From the NCBI GenBank assembly GCA_944324225.1, contig CALUVL010000017.1:1-45871 (forward strand): DNA of 45,871 bases, read 5' to 3'. The notes below the pieces were generated by a model. It did no database searches and was not told the DNA's origin. It worked only from the letters and a program-made list of their open reading frames with translations. This DNA is from Candidatus Gastranaerophilales bacterium. GTDB taxonomy: Bacteria; Cyanobacteriota; Vampirovibrionia; Gastranaerophilales; Gastranaerophilaceae. Below, one piece after another: positions 15,389-23,679 of the stretch (positions are counted from its first letter, which is position 1; every line of letters starts with the position of its first letter). A program made the position numbers and the translations under genes.

Positions 15389-16516
15389 TTATTCTTTGCC
15401 AGCTATTTCAAGCAACCTGTCACAAATTACGTCAGCTGCGTCATATTTTGCAAGGGCAAGTGCGTTTGTTTGAAGCAAAGAAAGCTTCTTAGAATTTTGT
15501 ACAAGTTCCAAAATCATCTCTAAAAGAGTATCCGCATTAACGACTTCATCTTCAAGATACATTGATGCGCCTTTTTCTTCCATATATCTTGCGTTTTTGC
15601 GCTGATGGTCAGCCGCCGCATGCGGGTATGGGACAAGGATAGATGCCGCACCTGATGCGCAAATTTCCGAAATACTCAGAGAACCAGCCCTTGATACAGC
15701 AATGTCAGATGCCTTCAAAACAGTCACCATATCTTCAAAATAAGGCCTTACAATCAAATTTGAATCGCATTCATACTCAGGATAAATTTTTATCAATTGT
15801 TCTATTACTCTTTCAAAATTTTTCTTTCCTGTCTGGAATATGATTTGCAGATCAAATTCTTTTGAAAGTTTTTTGAGAATATCAACAGACGCATCGTTAA
15901 TCGTCCGTGCACCTTGTGATCCGCCCATTATGCAGAGAGTTGTTTTATTTGAAAGCCCGAGGTTTTTGCGCGCCTCTTCTTTTGAAATTGTTTTAAAAGT
16001 TTTTCTTATCGGGTTGCCGTTTATAAGGCAATTTGGATTTTGGATTTCGGATTTCGCACACTCAAAAGCCAGTGAAACAGCGGAAGCCCTTGGTGCAAGC
16101 TTTCTTGTCACGAGCCCAGGCTTTGCATCACAATCATGCATCATATAAGGAACTTTTAGAATTTTTGCCGCAATAAGAGCCGGTGCAGATACGTACCCGC
16201 CTGTTCCGAACACTGAGTCAGGTTTATATTTCAAAATATAAAAGCAGCTTTTCATTATTGCAAATGAAAGTTCAACACACCATTTTACAAGCCCCAAACC
16301 CGCACGCCTCGGCATTCCATGAACTTTTACTGGCAAAAATTTAAAACCTTTTTGATTTACAATCTCATACTCCAGATTATCAGGATTTCCAATATAGTAA
16401 ATATTTTCGCCTTTCTCGCAAAGTTCATCTGCAATTGCTACAGCAGGATAAATATGCCCGCCCGTGCCGCCGCCGGTTATAAAAAAGGTGTATTTTTTAT
16501 CTTCTTGCAATCTCAT
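15389..16516 (-). CDS. murG: UDP-N-acetylglucosamine-lipid I GlcNAc transferase
   Basis: A 375-residue GT28 enzyme that converts lipid I to lipid II at the inner face of the membrane. The N-terminal FITGGGTGGHIYPAVAIA loop and the C-terminal MGGSQGA plus VSRAGSLSISE segments are canonical, with PYPHAAADHQ near the donor site. The ATG at 16516 overlaps the end of ftsW by 20 bases. A TTG two codons later is a possible alternative start with better spacing from AGGA. It is the last gene of the murF-mraY-murD-ftsW-murG operon. Confidence 0.97.
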   Translation of the reverse strand: MRLQEDKKYTFFITGGGTGGHIYPAVAIADELCEKGENIYYIGNPDNLEYEIVNQKGFKFLPVKVHGMPRRAGLGLVKWCVELSFAIMKSCFYILKYKPDSVFGTGGYVSAPALIAAKILKVPYMMHDCDAKPGLVTRKLAPRASAVSLAFECAKSEIQNPNCLINGNPIRKTFKTISKEEARKNLGLSNKTTLCIMGGSQGARTINDASVDILKKLSKEFDLQIIFQTGKKNFERVIEQLIKIYPEYECDSNLIVRPYFEDMVTVLKASDIAVSRAGSLSISEICASGAASILVPYPHAAADHQRKNARYMEEKGASMYLEDEVVNADTLLEMILELVQNSKKLSLLQTNALALAKYDAADVICDRLLEIAGKE

Positions 16517-17702
16517 CTTCCTGATTCCTTATTTTTTTAATTCTTTTTTTAGATATATTCAGCAAAATTCCGACCATCCAGAGTGACACAATCAGAGATG
16601 AGCCGCCGTAACTGATAAACGGAAGCGGGACACCTGTTGTCGGAAGGAATGAACTTGCAACGCTTATATTCAAAAAAGCCTGAAAACCTATTGCAAAGGT
16701 AATTCCGACTGCCAGAAGCCTTCCGTACATATCAGGACAGCGAGAAGCAATTATAAAACCTCTGTGTACAAGAGTCCAGAAAAGTCCGATAACAAGCACA
16801 CAACCGATAAACCCGAGTTCTTCGGCAAGAATTGCGAATATAAAATCCGTATGACACTCCGGCAGATAAGCGAGTTTTTGAATAGAACCACCGTATCCGA
16901 CACCGTTAAAACCTCCTGAAGCAAACGCTATCAGCGACTGGATTATGTTATAGCCGGCACCTTGCGGATCACTTTCAGGATGACGCCATATTCTTAAACG
17001 TTGAAGCTGATACGGCTTGATAATTGTTGTCAATGCAAGAATAACTGTTGTTATTCCCGCAATCAAACAACTGAAAAATAATTTTAAAGATCCTCCGCCG
17101 CACAAAAACATTACGACGCAGACTGACAGAAGCAGAATTACCATACTCAAATTCGGCTGCATAAAGATAAATGCCAGCATTACGAGTATCGGAATAAAAT
17201 ATTTTACCCACTTTGATTCATCAAAAAGGTTTGGATTGTCCTTGAAAGCTGATGCCATAAGAAGAACAACAGCAGGTTTTGCAAATTCGGACGGCTGAAG
17301 CTGAAATCCCAAAATATTAATCCATCTTTTTGCACCGTTCACCGTAACCCCTAAAGGTGTAAAATCAACAAGCATCAATGCGATTATAATCCCCGCCGCA
17401 AGCAGCGTATTCCACGAGGCAAGCTTTTTGTAATCATAGTTTGTAAAAAATTTCAGCCCGATAAATCCGACAATAAAACAAATTATCTGTTTTATTAAGA
17501 ATTGCGCAGGATTTACCCCCTCATCAAGACACTTTGGCGCCGAGGCGGAAAATATCATCATAAACCCTATCATAACAAGAAAAGTCACGACAACAAGAAG
17601 TGTCTTATCAGGTGATGATATAATAACACTTTGAATTTGCGAACGATTATTTCTTAGCCTGTCCCTGTCGTAATTTCCTCTGTCATAATCTCGATAAGAC
17701 AT
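16497..17702 (-). CDS. ftsW: Lipid II polymerase/cell division protein FtsW (SEDS family)
   Basis: A 401-residue polytopic membrane protein with about ten hydrophobic segments. The start MSYRDYDRGN at 17702 is preferred; the frame continues upstream only inside murD. An Arg/Asp-rich cytoplasmic tail of about 30 residues precedes the first helix. Signatures include NGAKRWINI, the Glu-Phe-Ala QPSEFAKPA, and GVPLPFISYGGSS near the C-terminus. The position between murD and murG supports FtsW rather than RodA. It should polymerise septal glycan with a cognate class B PBP, not present here. It overlaps murD by 20 bases. Confidence 0.95.
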   Translation of the reverse strand: MSYRDYDRGNYDRDRLRNNRSQIQSVIISSPDKTLLVVVTFLVMIGFMMIFSASAPKCLDEGVNPAQFLIKQIICFIVGFIGLKFFTNYDYKKLASWNTLLAAGIIIALMLVDFTPLGVTVNGAKRWINILGFQLQPSEFAKPAVVLLMASAFKDNPNLFDESKWVKYFIPILVMLAFIFMQPNLSMVILLLSVCVVMFLCGGGSLKLFFSCLIAGITTVILALTTIIKPYQLQRLRIWRHPESDPQGAGYNIIQSLIAFASGGFNGVGYGGSIQKLAYLPECHTDFIFAILAEELGFIGCVLVIGLFWTLVHRGFIIASRCPDMYGRLLAVGITFAIGFQAFLNISVASSFLPTTGVPLPFISYGGSSLIVSLWMVGILLNISKKRIKKIRNQEDEIARR

Positions 17703-19032
17703 AATCTTTAAAGACCTTTCCTCTCTCCTCGTATCCGCTGAACATGTCAAAACTTGCGCACGCCGGCGAAAGCAGCACCACATCCGGATTTAATTCCATT
17801 GCTTTATCCACTGCGCTTTCAAGAGAATTTTCTCTTATTATGTTATCAAATCCGTCTGATTTTAAATTTTCCTCAAATCTGTCTGCCGCTTCTCCTATCA
17901 GAATAACTGTCTTAATATGCTTTTTGCAGGCTTCGTCAAACTCTTTCAAGTCCGTGTTTTTGTCCCGCCCGCCTGCGATTAAGGCAACGTTTTGATTGTT
18001 AAATGACCTGATTGCAACCAGCGAAGCCTCCGGATTTGTGGCTTTTGAATCGTTATAAAATACAATTCCGTCTTTTTCGGCAAATTTTTCAAGCCTGTGC
18101 TCCGGAACCTTGAATGTCATTATTGCTTCTTTTATGTGCTCATTTGAAATTCCTTCAAGTTTTGCGGCAATTACGGCGCACATAAGATTTTGATAATTGT
18201 GTTCTCCGATTAGCGGACAATCTTTCAAATCAATTATATGCTCCTCATGCCCGTTTCTTTTGAAATAAACAGCATCATTTTTTTCATAACAGCAATTGTC
18301 ACCGATTTCTCCTGCAAACATAAACAAAGTACTGCCGCATTTTTTTGAAAATTCGAGCAGTTTTTCATCCTTTGCATTCAGAACCGAAAATGCCGGCTCC
18401 TGCGGTGACTTAAAGATTTTAGCTTTTGCGTTGAAATAATTTTCAAGGCTGCCATGCCAGTTTATATGGTCGGGTGTAAAATTAGTCCATACGGAAATTT
18501 GAGGTTGAAATCCGTTGCTGTATTCCAGTTGAAAAGAACTTACCTCACATACGAAAATCTCAACATCTCCGTCCAGCAAATCGCACGGGGGAACGCCATA
18601 GTTACCGCATGGATAAGCTTTAAACTCTGTGTTCAAAATATGTGCCGTCAGCGCCGTAGTTGTAGTTTTACCGTTGGTTCCGGTAATTGCAACAAAAGGC
18701 ATCTGTGTTTGTGAATAAGCAAGTTCAATTTCCGAGATAACAGCGATTTTTTCATCTTTCAGACGCTGCATAATCTCTGATTCAGGAGGAATTCCCGGGC
18801 TTGTGACGGCAATGTAAGAATCTTTTATAAATTCGTCCGAGTGTCCGCCCATCTCAACTTTAATTCCCATAGCCTCCAGATCAGCTATGGTTTTATCGTC
18901 ATCTTCTTTTCGTTCTCTGCTTTCGGTTATAAAAACATCCGCTCCGTGTTTATTCAAATACTTTGCGGCTGAAATACCGCTCTTTGACAGCCCCAATACA
19001 AGAACTTTTTTATCAAACCAGCTTGATTTCAT
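17683..19032 (-). CDS. murD: UDP-N-acetylmuramoylalanine-D-glutamate ligase
   Basis: A 449-residue Mur ligase adding D-Glu to UDP-MurNAc-L-Ala. Domain 1 has the nucleotide-sugar fold VLVLGLSKSGISAAKYL. The ATP loop is ITGTNGKTTTTALTA. The catalytic region includes WTNFTPDHINWHG and the C-terminal domain YNDSKATNPEA. The start at 19032 (MKSSWFDK) lies 2 bases after the mraY stop. AAAGGA is about 11 bases upstream, inside the end of mraY. The central gene of the cell-wall operon. Confidence 0.97.
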   Translation of the reverse strand: MKSSWFDKKVLVLGLSKSGISAAKYLNKHGADVFITESRERKEDDDKTIADLEAMGIKVEMGGHSDEFIKDSYIAVTSPGIPPESEIMQRLKDEKIAVISEIELAYSQTQMPFVAITGTNGKTTTTALTAHILNTEFKAYPCGNYGVPPCDLLDGDVEIFVCEVSSFQLEYSNGFQPQISVWTNFTPDHINWHGSLENYFNAKAKIFKSPQEPAFSVLNAKDEKLLEFSKKCGSTLFMFAGEIGDNCCYEKNDAVYFKRNGHEEHIIDLKDCPLIGEHNYQNLMCAVIAAKLEGISNEHIKEAIMTFKVPEHRLEKFAEKDGIVFYNDSKATNPEASLVAIRSFNNQNVALIAGGRDKNTDLKEFDEACKKHIKTVILIGEAADRFEENLKSDGFDNIIRENSLESAVDKAMELNPDVVLLSPACASFDMFSGYEERGKVFKDYVLSRL

Positions 19033-19034
19033 AA

Positions 19035-20015
19035 TTAGAACAATCCTTTCTGTGTCAAATAAAACAACCATAATGCAAAAGCGTTAAACAAGGCCGACAC
19101 AAGCGCAAAAGTAATAACAATTCTTTTTTCGCTCCATCCGCAAAGTTCAAAATGATGATGAATAGGCGACATTTTAAAAATTCTTTTGCCGGTTGTCTTG
19201 AAACTGATAACCTGCAAAATAACAGACAATGTTTCAATTACAAAAATTCCGCCGATAAAAATAAGAAGGAATTCAAATTTGCCGATTACAGCAAGAGTAC
19301 CCAAAAGCCCGCCAATAGCAAGCGATCCTGTATCTCCCATAAAGACTTCTGCTTTCGGTTTGTTGTACTTCAAAAATCCGAACAATGCCCCTGCAACAGA
19401 AGCTGCAATAATACCGGCGCCGGGATGTCCGTTCAAAAGTAAAATTAATGCACATGCAATAAACGCAAACACACCGGTTGATGAAGCAAGCCCGTCAAGC
19501 CCGTCTGTCAGGTTGTAAGCATTGGAAGCTCCCGTAATCACAAACACTGACAAAACAGGATAAAGCCATCTTAAATCAAAAGCCAGACTTCCGATTGAAA
19601 AATAAGTGCCGTCCGGATTTGTCATCATTACAAAAGCCGTCGGCAAAAGTGCAATTGCAATTTGACGAAGAAGCTTTCCTCTTGCACTCAATCCGTCATT
19701 ATGTTTTCCTTTGAGTTTAAGGAAGTCGTCCTGAAACCCTGCAAAAGCATAGAATAAGAAGGTTATTAATACAATAAAAACTTCTTCGGAAAATCTTTGT
19801 GCAAGCATCAGAGCAATAATTGATGCCATAACAGCCGCAATTATTATAAATACACCGCCAGTCGTCGGAGTGCCTTCCTTCTTATGATGCGCTTCAGGTG
19901 CAACATCTTTGACATACTGTCCTATCATTTTCTTCTTTAAAAATGAAATATACGGAACTCCAAATAAAAGGCATAATATCATTCCGAGTAAAAATGCCAC
20001 TGTTATCATTATCAT
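19035..20015 (-). CDS. mraY: Phospho-N-acetylmuramoyl-pentapeptide transferase
   Basis: A 326-residue polytopic membrane enzyme that makes lipid I from UDP-MurNAc-pentapeptide and undecaprenyl phosphate. Signatures: HHKKEGTPTTGG near residue 45, NAYNLTDGLDGLA in the middle, FMGDTGSLAIGG, and KMSPIHHHFEL near the C-terminus. The ATG overlaps the murF stop by four bases (ATGA), which argues for translational coupling and for this start over the Met two codons later. Confidence 0.98.
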   Translation of the reverse strand: MIMITVAFLLGMILCLLFGVPYISFLKKKMIGQYVKDVAPEAHHKKEGTPTTGGVFIIIAAVMASIIALMLAQRFSEEVFIVLITFLFYAFAGFQDDFLKLKGKHNDGLSARGKLLRQIAIALLPTAFVMMTNPDGTYFSIGSLAFDLRWLYPVLSVFVITGASNAYNLTDGLDGLASSTGVFAFIACALILLLNGHPGAGIIAASVAGALFGFLKYNKPKAEVFMGDTGSLAIGGLLGTLAVIGKFEFLLIFIGGIFVIETLSVILQVISFKTTGKRIFKMSPIHHHFELCGWSEKRIVITFALVSALFNAFALWLFYLTQKGLF

Positions 20016-21373
20016 GACTTGCTGTTCTCCCTCAAATATTCAATTATTTCTTCAAATTTCATTGCTCTTGATGCCTTTAAAAATATTGTACAACCGACAT
20101 CAATGTTATCAAGAATGCAGCGTGCAGCATCCTGATTATTTTCAAAATTCTTTACAAAAAATCCGTTTTCCACAAGCGCTTCGCCGATTTTTTGGGCAAG
20201 ATTTCCAACTGTCAGGAAAGTTATTTTTTTATTTTTCGTCGCATAAGTATTTTTTATATCGGATGCAATAAACTTTCCGACTTCTGCATGCATTTCAGCT
20301 TCTTGCTCGCCTAGTTCCCCCATATTGCCTAGAACTACAACAGAGTTGTCATAAAGGTTTATAAATGTTGTGACAGAAGCCTTCATAGATTCCGGATTTG
20401 CATTGTAACTGTCATTTATAACATTAAAATAGCCGACTTTTTCTGTTTCCCAGCGTTTTTCAATAGGGTGATATGCCAGAAGTCCCGCTTTAACTTCAAC
20501 ATAAGTCATTCCCAGTTTGTAGCCGGTTTCAATTGCAGAAAGAGAATTTTCTATGTTGTAAGCTCCTTCAACATTAAGTTCGTATTCTTTTCCTTTATAA
20601 ATGTATCTAGAATACCCCTGCTTTTGTTCAAGAATCTGCACATCAGCAACAGAAAACCAGATTTTTTCGCCTTTGTAATTTTCAGTAAACTTGTGCAGAC
20701 GAGGATTTTCATTGGCAATTAAAGAACCGTGAGGGTTTAAATATTTTACAATTTCAGACTTTGCTTTTGCAATGTTATCAAGGCTACCGAGCCTTCCAAG
20801 ATGAGCAGATCCCGCATTAGTAATGATTGCATAATCAGGTTCAGAGTATTTTGAAAGAAGTTCAATTTCGCCCAAACCTCTCATCCCCATTTCGACTATT
20901 AAAACCTGAGTATCCGGAGCCATCCCGATAACAGTCTGACAAAGCCCGATTTCGTTGTTATGGTTTGAATAGGTTTTTTGTGTTCTGAATTTTCGGCTCA
21001 AAACAGAATACACCATTTCTTTTGTAGTTGTTTTGCCGGAACTTCCGGTAATAGCAACCGTTATGGGTTTGTACTTGCGACGGATAAACCTTGCAAGACA
21101 TAAATAAGCCTCCAGCGTATTTGAAACCTTATACACAGCACGTGCACCGGCAAAAACTTCGCCACGGGTTGTAAAATACCCTGCCGCACCTTTCTCCAGC
21201 GCCTGCTGTATAAAATTTTCACCGTTAAATGTTTCACCTTTTAGCGGGAGGTAAATTTCGCCCTCTTTAATTGTTCGGGTATCAGTAGAAATCCCGAAAT
21301 TACTATCATCACCAGTACTTTTTAAAACTTCAGCCTCCGAGGCCTCAGCTATTTCTTTCTCATTAAACTTCAT
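20012..21373 (-). CDS. murF: UDP-N-acetylmuramoyl-tripeptide-D-alanyl-D-alanine ligase
   Basis: A 453-residue Mur ligase adding D-Ala-D-Ala to the muropeptide. N-terminal STDTRTIKEGEIYLPLKG binds the substrate. The ATP loop is VAITGSSGKTTTKEM. Later motifs are NHNNEIGLCQT and INDSYNANPESM. AGGA lies just before the ATG. First gene of the operon murF-mraY-murD-ftsW-murG. It is divergent from rplU, with about 180 bases between the two starts. murC, murB, murE and ftsZ are not in this stretch. Confidence 0.96.
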   Translation of the reverse strand: MKFNEKEIAEASEAEVLKSTGDDSNFGISTDTRTIKEGEIYLPLKGETFNGENFIQQALEKGAAGYFTTRGEVFAGARAVYKVSNTLEAYLCLARFIRRKYKPITVAITGSSGKTTTKEMVYSVLSRKFRTQKTYSNHNNEIGLCQTVIGMAPDTQVLIVEMGMRGLGEIELLSKYSEPDYAIITNAGSAHLGRLGSLDNIAKAKSEIVKYLNPHGSLIANENPRLHKFTENYKGEKIWFSVADVQILEQKQGYSRYIYKGKEYELNVEGAYNIENSLSAIETGYKLGMTYVEVKAGLLAYHPIEKRWETEKVGYFNVINDSYNANPESMKASVTTFINLYDNSVVVLGNMGELGEQEAEMHAEVGKFIASDIKNTYATKNKKITFLTVGNLAQKIGEALVENGFFVKNFENNQDAARCILDNIDVGCTIFLKASRAMKFEEIIEYLRENSKS

Positions 21374-21432
21374 ATCCTAATTTTACTTCAAACAAAATAA
21401 TAGATAAAAAAGTTAATAAATATTAATACTGC

Positions 21433-21461
21433 TTGACATCAGGCCTTGAGTATCTGATAAT
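21433..21461 (+). promoter_or_regulatory. Strong promoter of rplU-rpmA
   Basis: A perfect TTGACA at 21433-21438, a 17-base spacer and GATAAT at 21456-21461. The start near 21468 gives a leader of about 85 bases before rplU. A leader of that length could hold a ribosomal-protein autoregulatory structure, but I could not define one. Confidence 0.82.
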
Positions 21462-21553
21462 ATATGTACGTGTATTACAGGTAAATCGTTGACAAAACCC
21501 CGGAAAGCTTGTGCTGTAAGGGTTACGAAACCTCAATTAGAAAGGACAAAAAA

Positions 21554-21913
21554 ATGTACGCAATTGTAGAAACAGGCGGAAAACAGTATCAGGTCGAAGA
21601 AGGCCGCTACGTTGATATTGAACTTCTTAATCAGGAAGCTGATTCAAAAGTGGTTTTCGACAACATCGTTATGATAGTTAACGGTAAAAAATCAAAAGTA
21701 GGTCAGCCTTATGTTACAGGTGCTTCTGTAGAAGGTACTGTTGTTAAAGAAGACAAAGCTAAAAAAATTATTGTTTTCAAACAAAGACCTAAAAAAGGCT
21801 ACAGAAAAAAACAAGGCCACAGACAAGGCTTTACAAGAGTGATGATTAACAAAATCAGAACTTCAGCCCAGAAAAAATCTGCTGAAACTGCTGAAACAAC
21901 AGAAGAAGCATAA
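21554..21913 (+). CDS. rplU: 50S ribosomal protein L21
   Basis: A 119-residue L21: MYAIVETGGKQYQVEEG at the start, then IVFKQRPKKGYRKKQGHRQG with the basic RNA-binding stretch and a TRVMINKI segment. The ATG at 21554 follows AAAGGAC; the longer upstream frame lies in the leader. The C-terminus has an extra Ser/Ala/Thr/Glu tail. It is followed by rpmA after 108 bases, the usual gene pair. Confidence 0.97.
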   Translation: MYAIVETGGKQYQVEEGRYVDIELLNQEADSKVVFDNIVMIVNGKKSKVGQPYVTGASVEGTVVKEDKAKKIIVFKQRPKKGYRKKQGHRQGFTRVMINKIRTSAQKKSAETAETTEEA

Positions 21914-22021
21914 CTAAATTCCAGCACCTACGGTGCTTATACCGTATAAAAACGGAAAAGTGATACAAACAATCGTACAAAAGCAATTCTTAAGTACGAA
22001 ATTTATAGGAGAATATAAGTC

Positions 22022-22276
22022 ATGGCACATAAAAAAGGTATGGGATCTACCCGTAACGGACGAGATTCAGAAGCAAAGCGACTCGGCGTTAAAAAATTCG
22101 GCGGCGAAACAGTTAAAGCCGGCAATATCCTTGTTCGCCAGCGCGGAACTAAAATTCACCCCGGTAACAATGTAGGTATCGGTTCTGATGATACTTTGTT
22201 CGCGTTGATTGACGGTCAGGTGAAATTTGAAGCTCACAGACGTGACAGAAAACAAGTCAGCGTTTATGCTGTGTAG
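22022..22276 (+). CDS. rpmA: 50S ribosomal protein L27
   Basis: An 84-residue L27 beginning [20 protein letters not shown], with the tail that reaches the peptidyl-transferase centre. There is no cleavable N-terminal extension of the kind seen in Firmicutes. AGGAG precedes the ATG at suitable distance. A 6-bp hairpin (AGCACC/GGTGCT, 21923-21937) without a T tract lies in the spacer after rplU. The gene ends before a strong terminator. Confidence 0.98.
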   Translation: MAHKKGMGSTRNGRDSEAKRLGVKKFGGETVKAGNILVRQRGTKIHPGNNVGIGSDDTLFALIDGQVKFEAHRRDRKQVSVYAV

Positions 22277-22312
22277 CATTAATTAATATTTATTTCGAGA
22301 ACGATAAGATAT

Positions 22313-22351
22313 AAAAAGCTCCGATAGCAGAATTACTTTCGGAGCTTTTTT
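22313..22351 (+). terminator. Rho-independent terminator of rplU-rpmA
   Basis: A perfect 12-bp stem (AAAAAGCTCCGA / TCGGAGCTTTTT) with a 14-base loop and a run of six T, 36 bases after the rpmA stop. Confidence 0.93.
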
Positions 22352-22460
22352 ATTATCAATTTAATTGTAAAACATTGTAAACAAATCATGAGAATTTTTT
22401 AAAGTTTTCAACATCCTTTGTCGATAACAAAAATGTAATCAGACAATTGGAGATAAACAA

Positions 22461-22616
22461 ATGCTTAAAAAGATAGTAAAACCTGCGTGTAATGTATGCG
22501 GCAGTGTTGAATATATATTAAGAGGAGCGAGAAAACGCCGGAGTATGGCGGTGGCAAATGCCAGAAACATTAATATGGAATCTGGCATAAGACCAAAGCT
22601 TGCTGTTGTTAAGTAA
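22461..22616 (+). CDS. Small basic protein, 51 residues, unknown
   Basis: An ORF of 51 codons starting at the ATG at 22461 with GGAG 9 bases upstream and ending TAA at 22614-22616. It begins MLKKIVKPACNVCGS and holds one CxxC pair, then a very basic stretch (RGARKRRS). It is framed by the rpmA terminator on one side and its own 14-bp hairpin terminator on the other, so it sits in a transcription unit of its own size. No clear promoter was found. I recognise no family. It could be a nucleic-acid-binding peptide, which is inference from charge. Confidence 0.55.
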   Translation: MLKKIVKPACNVCGSVEYILRGARKRRSMAVANARNINMESGIRPKLAVVK

Positions 22617-22653
22617 GTGTGTTTGCAGCAAGATTTTAAAGAAGTTGAGAGCT

Positions 22654-22690
22654 AAAAAAGCGGTTTAGTAAATATCTAAACCGCTTTTTA
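22654..22690. terminator. Bidirectional hairpin terminator
   Basis: A perfect 14-bp stem (AAAAAGCGGTTTAG / CTAAACCGCTTTTT) with a 7-base loop. T tracts follow on both strands, so it can serve the small ORF on the plus strand and the pilin gene ending at 22714 on the minus strand. Confidence 0.92.
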
Positions 22691-22713
22691 TATGAAAACT
22701 TTTTATATGAAAA

Positions 22714-23662
22714 TTACAATCTTACAGGATAATCATCAGGTATTTCCATTCCATTCTGGAAAATCAGCATTGTACAAAAGACGTCCTGACTTTGAAACTC
22801 ATAAGGATAAGTAGTTGAAGAAATGCAATACTCTTTCAGCTTATCTCTTGATAGTTCAGGATAATCGGGAACCATAAGATTCATACTGCTCACGTCATCC
22901 CATGAATGTCTTATTACCTTAAACTCAAACAAATCCTTCCCGGCTACCAGATTTTTATCTTTTACTACAGGATTGACTATTATGAACCAACTCAAAGTTG
23001 TATGATCCTTACCTTGCATTTGCTGTATATAACCAATCGTTACACCGTTTTTTAATGTTACTATATAAGCATGATGCAATTGCCAACAACCTTTTTTTTG
23101 TGCATTACATACTTTCATACGCCCTTCTTCCTTGTCAAAACGCCTTATAATATCAAAATGAGGGGCAAAATAATGTTCAAATACATCATGGCTAAGCTCC
23201 CAGGAATATCCGTTTACATCTGCTGTGCCATAGCTGCCAAAAATTTCATCCGGTACAAATGCCATTCCGTGTTCGGCCTGAACCATCTGCAGCGCTTGCG
23301 AAATCAGAGAATATGTAACTTTTAGTTTGTTTTGTGTAACAACTTTTCTGTAGTTGCCTAACAATGCAGGGAAAGTCATTGCAGCTACTATCCCGATAAT
23401 CCCGATTGTAATAAGCACTTCTGCCATTGTGAAGGCAGGTTGTTTTATTTCGACTTTCACTTCATTCTGATTGGGTTTACGACTGAAGGCTCCTTTCAAC
23501 TTTTCAAGGACTCCTCCGGCTAAAGCTTCCGGATGACCTGATACTTTTAATAAATCCTTTTTGATTAAATTGTTTTTTTCATTTAAGTCAGAAACTATTG
23601 CAGGAGCTTTATTTGCGGGTGCCCCCCCCCCCCCGAAATTCAATCATAGCAAGGTTTTTCAC
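22714..23662 (-). CDS. Prepilin-like protein with long N-terminal extension, frameshifted at a 13-G tract
   Basis: The best start is a GTG at 23662 with AAAGGAG 8 bases before it (reading VKNLAMIEFRGGG). The tract of 13 G at 23634-23622 puts this start out of frame, and it stops about 20 codons in. With 12 or 15 G it would read into the long frame. That frame continues for about 300 residues: a 60- to 70-residue Lys/Glu-rich leader, then FTMAEVLITIGIIGIVAAM with Ala at position -1, a YRK motif after the helix, and a tail NGMEIPDDYPVRL. As sequenced, the long frame is reachable only from a TTG at 23643 without a ribosome binding site. The leader is far longer than the usual 6-10 residues. It is 17 bases after the dehydrogenase gene at 23680 and probably in that operon. 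Confidence 0.8.
23622..23634 (-). repeat. Homopolymer tract of 13 G in a pilin 5' coding region
   Basis: Thirteen C on the plus strand (G on the coding strand) in an otherwise AT-rich gene, about nine codons after the GTG start. Tracts of this length slip during replication and are the classic basis of on/off phase variation. They are also error-prone in sequencing and assembly. Confidence 0.9.
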
Positions 23663-23679
23663 GACATTAACTCCTTTCA

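Noticed and set aside
16319-16540. Plus-strand frame across the murG/ftsW junction
   Set aside because: Antisense to two certain genes with no start signal.
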